This document shows, piece by piece, positions 13,901 to 18,096 of a stretch of DNA of 25,299 nt. Location: the NCBI GenBank assembly GCA_002811675.1, contig PDIM01000030.1:33115-58413 (forward strand). Reading direction: 5' to 3'. The translations under genes were made by a program, and so were the position numbers. The stretch is from Ichthyosporea sp. XGB-2017a. Taxonomy: Eukaryota; Opisthokonta; Ichthyosporea. Every line of letters begins with the position of its first letter. The first letter of the stretch is position 1. A model generated the notes under the pieces. It searched no databases and was not told where the DNA came from. It saw only the letters and a list, made by a program, of their open reading frames with translations.

Positions 13901-15358
13901 CGAGAAGTCAAGCGAATCATAGGTTGTCGAAGCAAACTTCTGAACAATTAAATCATATTCTTTAAAGATTTTAAGTACATCATTACTTAAGACTTTGCCT
14001 TTTGTACCCCCAACCTCTACCTTTTCTAGCTTGATGAACTCCATTGTGACATCAAAGTATTCTTTAATCTGCATGAGTCTGACAATAAATGCATTAAGGC
14101 TTTTAAAAACGGATTGCACATCAAAGTCCCATTTACAAACCTTCGGGTCCTTTTCGTTTTCTGCAACAGTTTCCAATCTAGTTTTATGGAACACATCAAC
14201 GAACAAATTGCAGCTTTCAATTGCCTGGTCAAGTTTTTCTTTGGACTCTTGAGGCTCATTCTTAAAAATACCCTCTGGGTCGCATACCTGCCGTATCTTT
14301 TCAATAACAGCATTCGTTATTTCTTCAAGTAAAACAAGAATACGCACCGGGGTGTTATAGTACTCGGAATTTTTCCAAACCAGGGTTAATCCACGAAAAA
14401 GTATTGGCCAAAGGTTATTGAATCCAGAAAACTCATCTTGCTCATAAATGGCCTCAATGTGAGGCCGCAGTGCGCTGAGGTACATATTAATATCTTTCGC
14501 TTCTTTCAAAGCACATATAACCTCCTGAAAGATGTGTTTGAAGGCAGGAAAGTAGCTGCTTTTAGTTACTTGAAGCAGTCTGGCCAACTTTTTTACTTTG
14601 TTACTACGTAATTGCTCATAGATGCAAGTTAAATTGCTGGCTTTCGCTGCCCAGAAATCAATTTCAACCAATGGGCCAGGTTGCAAACCGTCGACTAATG
14701 GTTGTAAAGAATTACTTTTTAAAACGTCTTTGATATGATGGGTCCATTCAATAACAGCACTTTCTACGGCATGAAGCAAGCTTTTATCTATGTTTTTCAT
14801 AGAAGCTGGTTCCCGAGAAGGAAGCGGAAGAAGGGTTTTTCCTTTGACTTTGCCATTAATTACAAAAACATCACCCTTTAGCTTTTCAAAATGCTTCAGA
14901 ATATCTTCAGCAACGACTAGGGGCCACTTTCTTTGATTCTCTGGATTGGAAAGGATGGATAGAGATAGCTCTTCAACGAGCACTGAAAGTTGCTCTAACG
15001 GCTTGTAAGAAAGATCTCCGTAATTCAGATCTTTTGGAAGGTCTTCCAGTTTCAAAGGAGGATCCTTGTTTGGAAAACGCTTGGTAAAGTACACCGACTT
15101 TTTCTTCATATTTCTCTGTGGAGTGAGGCCTGGGGTCAATTCATCTTTTGCATTAAGATAAAAAATCAGCGATGGTGTGCCTTTTTTATCTAAAAATTCC
15201 AAAATTGTCTCTCGGCTTTCATCATTGTTTTTAAGCTTGGTCCATTTGTCATCTTTTAGTTTTAGTGTAGAAAGGATAATAGAAGACATCCATTGTGCTC
15301 GAGGGTCAATCCACTCAGTAACTTCCTCCTCTTTTTCTTTATCCTTTTCTTCTCCCAT
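1952..15358 (-). CDS. Axonemal outer-arm dynein heavy chain, beta class
   Basis: ATP-driven motor of the ciliary outer dynein arm, sliding doublet microtubules. The 4,468-aa frame is unbroken and of normal family length. The N-terminal part (LSNPENQRKWP, then VKGKTLLPLP near residue 170) and the end (RGPTYIWAFNLKTKEK, WTLAGVALLL) match the beta class (ODA4; DNAH9/11/17). Domains: tail 1 to about 1300; linker to about 1780; AAA1 P-loop GPAGTGKT near 1856, with GAWGCFDEFNRI as Walker B; AAA2 GAAGTGKS near 2137; AAA3 GAAGSGKT near 2463; AAA4 GVGGSGKQ near 2809; stalk coiled coils and microtubule-binding domain about 3030-3360; AAA5 near 3560 (FTVTMDGLEEQLLA); AAA6 near 3940; C-terminal domain to 4468. 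All four P-loops look intact. The start is the first ATG of the frame, leading into a charged DKEKEEE segment. No intron in 13.4 kb is unusual. Class assignment is strong; the exact orthologue needs a tree. Confidence 0.97.
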   Translation of the reverse strand: MGEEKDKEKEEEVTEWIDPRAQWMSSIILSTLKLKDDKWTKLKNNDESRETILEFLDKKGTPSLIFYLNAKDELTPGLTPQRNMKKKSVYFTKRFPNKDPPLKLEDLPKDLNYGDLSYKPLEQLSVLVEELSLSILSNPENQRKWPLVVAEDILKHFEKLKGDVFVINGKVKGKTLLPLPSREPASMKNIDKSLLHAVESAVIEWTHHIKDVLKSNSLQPLVDGLQPGPLVEIDFWAAKASNLTCIYEQLRSNKVKKLARLLQVTKSSYFPAFKHIFQEVICALKEAKDINMYLSALRPHIEAIYEQDEFSGFNNLWPILFRGLTLVWKNSEYYNTPVRILVLLEEITNAVIEKIRQVCDPEGIFKNEPQESKEKLDQAIESCNLFVDVFHKTRLETVAENEKDPKVCKWDFDVQSVFKSLNAFIVRLMQIKEYFDVTMEFIKLEKVEVGGTKGKVLSNDVLKIFKEYDLIVQKFASTTYDSLDFSLPDFEKDIEAYKECLSDMDYKLSSIISQAMDDCNNHESFFKILDSFGSLLERPLVCKEFKPKYDTLIQMLDDEVTLLSKTFLEHKDKPDVALNMPPSAGAMKWGDQIIQRLRVATGRVEEYRHLLPQTEELEQYEKKVQNLEAMLAEFSSNCFKDWADAAGSQAEANLDLNLIKVKGEETEEIATNFDPQIIATLAEVKYLYTIEGTEIPENAAKIYEKNNTFRDYIVSIDIIVSQFNEINSTLIPVEEPLLKQKLENSKQLLQKGISNLTWKSSGIEEFIAESKAAVSDVHSRLSIAKRCANEIEAICVSWRKEPILCRKDPKKPFLYKERAQKLTSRYDEFKTSSEKISALVEESRVTFEVPEDSDGAEWSNYLDYIDELVLSGLYEAIRVSIQYLIDNVNEAGLKAGDLGYFLEIKFSLIEPNMIFDPSLNDDETDDSSLVGTFRSFLSDIFHCSSLVKRISKNSSMPNYIDDCKDIEALNILSAQLMEVVRSTLATVLEYKASNESFQYLWKDDRQEYMRQFLAYGHLLTEEEVINAEGGVIPENPPNLGNFKEQIDNYEAIYGQVQKMEKMALFRGWLKVDANAFNQNLGNVVKKWSYMFIKYLTEKVQNSLEGLDEFTMTASNKMSEEVQEGDYEGLVNMMELLLAVRTRSQEADNMFEPLKETIDLLKQYDVEMPDQVYTLLHNLPEKWDNTKKISVVCKTQVAPLQDTEMALLKKRCDAFEMKNFEFREEFIKTGPFRYDMSAEEAYSNLDEKHKLITAMEDEAKELGQSAALFEVSVTEYKQLKQCRKEMPMLKALWDVIGFIQCMFKDWTTTLWNDINVDNMDMECKKVVKDMRGLDKEIRAWEAYTAIDSEVKNMMTSLRSVGELRNPAIRDRHWAQLTKATGVKFTMTDSTNLNDLLSLQLHKFEDDVRTIVDRAIKELSMEKILKDLDKIWGDMQFEYEQHSRQGVSLLKQSEELVETLEENQVTLQGLITSKFVAFFLEEVTKWQKTLSTVDSVLSAWMDVQRTWSHLESIFIGSEDIRKQLPGDSKRFDGIDKDFVEIMADAAKTPNVAEACLKPGLLEKLEALTDDLSLCEKALAEYLETKRLAFPRFYFISSPDLLDILSKGNMPEEVAKHLPKLFDNFSNLELAKDGSGNSTKEARGMYSREKEYVEFKTSTECKGQVENYLNLLMVEMRKTLRSILQEASVTYEEKPREQWLLDYPAQLALAGTQIWWTTEVNIAFGRLEEGYESALKEYSKKQIQQLTTLITMIQGELTPNDRQKIMTICTIDVHARDVIIKLIAEKAENSSAFFWQSQLRHRWDDTENDCFANICDAQFRYWYEYLGNTPRLVITPLTDRCYITLTQSLHLIMGGAPAGPAGTGKTETTKDLGKAIGMMVYVFNCSEQMDYKSVGNIYKGLAQSGAWGCFDEFNRISIEVLSVIAVQVKSIHEAIRQKKERFIFQGEEIGLIQTLGIWITMNPGYAGRTELPENLKALFRPCAMVVPDFELICEIMLLAEGFIGARELARKFVTLYSLNKELLSKQDHYDWGLRAIKSVLVVAGKLKRAEISVPEEHILMRALRDFNLPKIVTDDLPVFSGLILDLFPKIDIPRKRNLELEESIRKSTVALGLQAEENFVLKVVQLDELLAVRHSVFIIGAAGTGKSQCYKTLSKTYTSMGRKSLVVDLNPKTCSNDELFGYINPATREWRDGLFSCIMRDMAMVANDNPKWIVLDGDIDPMWIESLNTVMDDNKVLTLASNERVTLNPTMRLIFEIKDLKTATPATVSRAGILFLNANDVGWNPYVQTWLDKLEDQSMKSNLTILFEKYVPICLEKLRFNFKKVSPVTDMSMIQTLSYLLESLITPESCPPGCDKEWYEIYFVFAAIWAFGGAMFQDQLVDYRLEFSKWWSAEFKTIKLPSSGTVFDFFVDDASKKFLPWSEKVQPYEHDADIPLQAVLVETPETVKIRFFIDMLSDKARPVLLVGAAGSGKTVLVQSKLDSLDVDKTVVVNISFNSYTTAEMLQGVLEKPLEKKAGRNYGPQGNKNLIYFIDDLNMPEVDQYGTVSPHTLMRQHLDYSHWYDRQKLTLKDIHNCQYIAAMNPSAGSFTINPRLQRHFSVFAVSIPKPESLNTMYGSILSAHLSSGFSASVAKIGPKIVEASLTLHKRVASIFLPTAIKFHYIFNLRDLSNVFQGLLFSVGSSFPNPVDFVRLWLHESYRTYYDKFIDKNDQETFNGLCQENITKLFDEIDKEQLMAKPLIFCHFAEGIGDPKYLTIKDWGQLKKILEEGLEQYNETNAAMNLVLFEDAMEHICRVNRILENPRGNALLVGVGGSGKQSLARLAAFLGGLDVFQVALKKGYGIPDLKVDLGALYMKAGVKGIGMMFLMTDSQVADEKFLVLINDLLSSGQIPDLFPDDEAQNIINAMRPEVKGAGLLDNIENCWSWFISKVRKNLKVVLCFSPVGTTLRVRARKFPAVVNCTMIDWFHEWPQEALISVSQRFLSECELVSDDIRNSVCDFMAFVHKSVNEASYKYLLNERRYNYTTPKTFLEGIALYKSLLERQSNELTLKCERLENGLLKLQSTASQVDDLKAKLASQEIELKQKNEDADKLIKKVAEDTEVANKEKAIADEEEKKVQQINREVAEKQESCEKDLAAAEPALIAAEEALNTLNKGNLTELKSFGQPPDAVVNVVAAVYVLMSPPGKISKDRSWKTTKGMMAKVDQFLEALISYDKENIHQSNLQALQPYLKDPEFDPDFIKAKSLAAAGLCSWVINVVSFFNVYCDVEPKRLLLAEANQQLEDAQSKLSIIKAKIAALDENLAELTAEFEKATNEKLRCEEEATNTQQTLVLANRLINGLASENVRWAEAVENFKTQEKTLPGDVLISSAFLSYVGCFSKTYRLELLNDKWMPFVKGQSTPIPITEDLDPLSLLTDDAQIATWNNEGLPTDRVSIENASILTNCKRWPLIIDPQAQGIVWIKNRTPDLKAVRLGQRGYLDVIEKAVSNGDSVLIENIGEEIDPVLDSVLGRNTIKKGKYIMIGEKEVEYNQQFSLILHTKLANPHYKPEMQAQATLINFTVTMDGLEEQLLASVVGKERPDLEELKAELTLQQNQFKIKLKELEDALLSRLSAAEGNFLGDTALVENLETTKRTAAEIEVKVAEAKETEVNINTAREGYRIVAGRGSLLYFLLNELFKISPMYQYSLKAFKVVFEKAMDKAEPSEEVKERVPNLMDSITFSVFLYTTRGLFEKDKLIFTGQMCIQILRSQGEINPEELDWLLRCPTVVNASSPVDFLSDFCWGAAKHLSNMEAFRGFSADIEGSAKRWKKFVENETPEKEKFPQEWKSKTGLQRLCMMRALRPDRMTYAITDFVEEKLGSKYVNTGHQDLSISYGESDSNTPLFFILSPGVDPLKDLETLGRKLGFDDNNGNFHNVSLGQGQEIVAEQKVELAANEGHWVILQNIHLVAKWLPTLEKKMESCMAVAHEAFRLYLSADPPADPAYHVIPQGILQTSIKITDEPPTGIQANLHRALDNFNQDTLEMCSKEAEFKSILFSLCYFHSVILERRKFGPQGWNRPYPFNVGDLTISVNVLFNYLEPSPKVPWTNLRYLFGEIMYGGHITDDWDRRLCRTYLEEYIHESQLEGELEYAPGFMCPPNLDYKGYHEYIDSTLPTESPVLYGLHNNTEIGFLTTRANLVFKTIFEMQPKEGGGGSGITREEIVKQSLDEILEKLPEEFNMVELMGKTEDRSPYTVVCLQECDRMNILTGEIRRSLKELDLGLKGDLTISDVMDELMGSIFVDQVPGSWAKLASPSTIGLSVWFIELLEKAKQLDVWSQDFALPSCVWLPGLFNPQSFLTAVMQVTARKNEWPLDSMITMSEVTKKNKEDFSSPPREGAYIWGLFMEGARWDVGAGCIQESKLKELAPPMPVMFIKAATVDKKETKNVYDCPLYRTPIRGPTYIWAFNLKTKEKPNKWTLAGVALLLSVA

Positions 15359-15635
15359 ATCTAGTTGCCAAACTTATATTATAGATCTGTCTGCTGTGCT
15401 TCCTGAAATCATACAAAAAAAATAAAAAATACAATAAAAATAGACTAGCTTCGCCATACAAACAGATTGAAAATCGCCTAACTAAAGTTACTAAGGGAAT
15501 GAAAAAAAGTAGCATGTCAAAAAAAAGGAAAAGAATAAAAAACTACACGATTCTGGCACAATGGGATATTCCATTAAATTTTGTATCTATCATGGCAAAC
15601 GTCTATTTTCGGCTTTTCTTGGTCAAGGTGCCGAG

Positions 15636-15649
15636 GTTTCTATGACAAC
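15636..15649 (-). promoter_or_regulatory. RFX-type X-box upstream of the dynein gene
   Basis: GTTTCTATGACAAC fits every position of the ciliary X-box consensus RTHNYYWTRRNRAC, and differs from the symmetric palindrome GTTNCCATGGNAAC at two positions. It lies 278 bp upstream of the dynein ATG, in the distance range typical for RFX-controlled ciliary genes. By hand, the degenerate motif is expected about once per 40 kb of one strand, so a chance hit in this spacer is unlikely but possible. Function depends on the organism having an RFX factor, which is not shown here. The site is nearly symmetric, so orientation is nominal. Confidence 0.5.
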
Positions 15650-15906
15650 TGGCCGTCACATACGTACTACTGTACATAATTCTCCGCGAGAGCTGGCGCA
15701 GACGACGTAGCTGAGCCTAGCGCTAGAGGCCTTTTGAGTTTGGGGCCCAGCGGCCATCACCTCATGAAAAGCCCGTCGTTAGCCTTTAGGTCAGCTGTTC
15801 AAGCGGTGCCAATTACATAACAACTCGATGTACAATAGTGCATTCTATTTATGTTATGCCATTTGATAATACAGCACCACTCAAAACGGTCACTTAAGAT
15901 CGCCGT

Positions 15907-15912
15907 TTTATT
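15907..15912 (-). terminator. Poly(A) signal (AATAAA) for the diacylglycerol kinase gene
   Basis: TTTATT on the + strand reads AATAAA on the minus strand, 100 nt after the DGK stop codon. It is the closest canonical signal downstream of that gene. Confidence 0.55.
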
Positions 15913-16011
15913 GCAGAACGATATTAAAAATGAAGGGTTCGATGTTGCTACTATATTCCACTTAGTAAATTGCTTCATTCATTGAACATACTTTCCTTTT
16001 TCAAAGGACTT

Positions 16012-17775
16012 TTAGACCGGGGTAGAAGTACTTCGTTGCAAAGGGCGGTTACTAGCCGTAGTATTCTCTTCACCGTCATTTTCAACAGTGTACTGTTCAG
16101 CAACATCTACAAATGTTTTCTTTCGGCCTTTACCATTCCATTTTTTAAGCATAAATACTCTATTGCGGAAAGTCAGTTGAACTTCGCAGGGTGCCATAAA
16201 GCACGGTTCTCCATCGATTTGCATAAACATTGATTTGTTTGTTTTGATAAATGCTTTTTTACATTGGCATATGCGAACACCACTCGATAGTTTAATTGCT
16301 TGCATAGCTAAGTCCCACGATCCTTTGCTTCCCAGTACTTCAATAAGCCCATCACCAAAATGGGCCTGCTTAAATTTTCCCTTCTTCGTTCCCCATGGAT
16401 TTGTTCCACTAGCGTAGCTTTGGATGTTCAGAAACAATACGGATTCCAGTTTATGCTTTGCAAGATAAGGAGTGTAGTCAACATCGTCGCAGATAAGTTT
16501 CTCCACTATCAATGGAAGATCTTTGCAGTTTCTTTTGAACACGTCCCCTGCACCCACCATCGCATGATACAGCTTATTTTTAGTTCTACTCTTGTACTTT
16601 TTTGGAGCCTTTTCTCTCGCCAAATGAAACATCATTGTCGTTCTTGCATCTGTTCCCACACTAAAGTAATTATTAACAACGTCCAACGGGAGCGAAAGAG
16701 TTTCACACTCGGCCTCGGCTTTATAATTGGGATCTACATGAACACTAAGATCCCATCTATCCATACCCACGCAATCAGCCTCTTCGATTTGTCTCATTAT
16801 CTTTTTTACACTTTCCCCTGCATACCCCGGTCCCCATCCCATGACCCTAGATAAATCATTTCCGGTTCCTAGAGGGAGAATTCCAATAGCTGGTCGAAAG
16901 AGAGGCTTTGTCCCGTTTTCTTGGACTGAGGAGTGAATTTTATCTAATTCTGAAAGTACCCACCCAACAGTTCCATCACCGCCACAGCACAGGATTCGAT
17001 GTCCAGGTACATTCTTATAAATAGACAGACCAAATGCGGGGCCATTCTTAGTAATATCAAACACCTGGCAAGAATTAAGAAGCCACTTAAACTGATTATA
17101 AAGTGCAAAGCCTTGGCTTTCCCCACTTTTAGGATTTATAAATACAATCAGCGGTAGGTGCTCTTTAGAATGGTTAAAGACAAAGCTGGGAGGAGCATCG
17201 AAATTTCGCAACATAGAAGATGGCATTGTCTGGCGCAACGCTTCAACATTGGAAACTGAGTTCTCGTCTTCACTAGAAATCTCCCCCGACACACGAATAG
17301 AGTTATGAGGAACCATCATGGTACCATGACGCCCCAAATCACAAAAATTATCGGGAAGCGAATCTTTGCATTTAGCGTGTATTGTCATCTTACACCACGA
17401 ACACCTATACGCATAAGGGGGCCCTTGTGAGGGTGGCATCAAGCGACCGCACTTTTTTTTGCATTTAGAGCAGTTAGTATGAACGAAATTACCACTCACC
17501 CAATGGTGCTCGCGATCCATAGAAAATTCGGAAGAGAACGAAGGGCGACATGATATCTTATCATTCGCTTCCTCAAAATAATCTTTGTGGCAGGTGAGGT
17601 GGCAGGCAGCACATTTCCGATAGTTTTTACTAAAGTAATTTCTTCTTCCTGAAATCGAACACACACAAAGCTTGATGCTATGTGGCTCCATCCAATGATG
17701 AGGGTGGATGATTTGTTCCTCACTCGGTCCCGCCCCCTCACCAGATTCCCCGGCGCCACTATCTTGGATTTCCAT
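16012..17775 (-). CDS. Diacylglycerol kinase with two C1 domains (DGK-epsilon-like layout)
   Basis: Phosphorylates diacylglycerol to phosphatidic acid at membranes, ending DAG signalling. It is 587 aa from the first ATG in frame. C1-A (about 27-76) is atypical: Cys37, Cys39, Cys55, Cys58, His63 and Cys76, with Tyr66 where other C1 domains have Cys. C1-B (91-145) is complete: His91, Cys102, Cys105, Cys125, Cys128, His133, Cys136, Cys145, followed by the DGK-typical CDLGRHGTMMVP. The catalytic domain has IVFINPKSG near 211, the nucleotide loop GGDGTVGWVL near 263 and ILPLGTGNDLSR near 296. The accessory domain includes MDRWDLSVHVD and NYFSVGTDARTTMMFH near 366. Two C1 domains and no EF-hands, PH, SAM or ankyrin repeats resemble type III (epsilon) and plant cluster I enzymes; no N-terminal membrane helix is visible. 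The C-terminus RSTSTPV carries possible 14-3-3 and PDZ ligands. No introns; divergent from the ZFC3H1-like gene. Confidence 0.93.
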   Translation of the reverse strand: MEIQDSGAGESGEGAGPSEEQIIHPHHWMEPHSIKLCVCSISGRRNYFSKNYRKCAACHLTCHKDYFEEANDKISCRPSFSSEFSMDREHHWVSGNFVHTNCSKCKKKCGRLMPPSQGPPYAYRCSWCKMTIHAKCKDSLPDNFCDLGRHGTMMVPHNSIRVSGEISSEDENSVSNVEALRQTMPSSMLRNFDAPPSFVFNHSKEHLPLIVFINPKSGESQGFALYNQFKWLLNSCQVFDITKNGPAFGLSIYKNVPGHRILCCGGDGTVGWVLSELDKIHSSVQENGTKPLFRPAIGILPLGTGNDLSRVMGWGPGYAGESVKKIMRQIEEADCVGMDRWDLSVHVDPNYKAEAECETLSLPLDVVNNYFSVGTDARTTMMFHLAREKAPKKYKSRTKNKLYHAMVGAGDVFKRNCKDLPLIVEKLICDDVDYTPYLAKHKLESVLFLNIQSYASGTNPWGTKKGKFKQAHFGDGLIEVLGSKGSWDLAMQAIKLSSGVRICQCKKAFIKTNKSMFMQIDGEPCFMAPCEVQLTFRNRVFMLKKWNGKGRKKTFVDVAEQYTVENDGEENTTASNRPLQRSTSTPV

Positions 17776-17828
17776 ACCACAGCAATAAACAGATGTACCG
17801 AAAGCGAATCTTAAACTCAAAACCGAAA

Positions 17829-17840
17829 ACACACACACAC
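17829..17840 (+). repeat. (AC)6 microsatellite
   Basis: Six AC dinucleotides in the putative DGK 5' leader. In the minus-strand frame the repeat would translate from a GTG as an N-terminal extension, which is why the DGK reading frame looks longer than the gene. Confidence 0.8.
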
Positions 17841-18020
17841 AACAAAAAGCAACAAATCTTGAACCTTTCCAACTCCTAAATTTAACAGCGCTAACTCGGA
17901 CGAGAAAAAAAAAAAGAAGTTGGAAACAAACAAAAAAATAAAATAAAATAAAAAAGGGAGACTTTTGCTGCTTTTTGTTTTGTTCTGTGAGTGAAATATT
18001 TTATATTTTTTGATCTTCAA

Positions 18021-18029
18021 ATGAAGTAG
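18021..18029 (+). other. Minimal upstream ORF (Met-Lys-stop)
   Basis: ATGAAGTAG lies 68 nt before the ZFC3H1-like start codon, downstream of a TATA-like sequence. If transcription starts upstream of it, it is a two-codon uORF that could reduce initiation at the main ATG, which itself has a weak context (T at -3). The transcript start is unknown. Confidence 0.3.
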
Positions 18030-18096
18030 TTTTAGATTGGTTTGTGTTTGTGTTTGCATATATTTGTGTGTGTTCTTGTATATAGTGTATATATTT

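Larger units (their letters stand above)
15359..16011 (-). promoter_or_regulatory. Spacer between DGK 3' end and dynein start; probable dynein promoter
   Basis: No gene is visible in these 653 bases. Three parts can be told apart: an A/T-rich leader next to the dynein ATG (about 15400-15545); a distinctly GC-richer block (about 15610-15815) that contains an X-box and the perfect palindrome CTAGCGCTAG at 15717-15726; and the 3' untranslated part of the DGK gene (about 15890-16011). The GC-richer block is the likeliest nucleosome-free promoter for dynein; this is inferred from composition and position. Confidence 0.5.
17776..18096. promoter_or_regulatory. Divergent promoter between DGK and the ZFC3H1-like gene
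   Basis: 321 bp separate two start codons pointing away from each other, so both promoters and both 5' leaders must fit here. The DGK side holds (AC)6 at 17829-17840, read as GT repeats in the DGK transcript. The other side has a TG-rich stretch (about 18038-18075) read in the ZFC3H1-like transcript. The centre is A-rich, with AAAAT repeats (about 17932-17956), and a TATA-like TTATATTTT begins at 18001. Shared regulation is a reasonable inference but not shown. Confidence 0.6.

Noticed and set aside
15789-15810. Possible tRNA B-box (TTCAA within a GC-richer block)
   Set aside because: No A-box at proper spacing and no cloverleaf pairing could be found on either strand.
17776-17838. N-terminal extension of DGK with hydrophobic and Cys residues
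   Set aside because: It starts at a GTG inside the AC repeat. The first ATG in frame is at 17775, so this is leader sequence and not a membrane anchor.
18037-18096. Hydrophobic 20-residue extension of the ZFC3H1-like protein resembling a signal anchor
   Set aside because: It begins with TTG, contains no ATG and is TG-repeat leader. A nuclear protein with a basic N-terminus would not need it.
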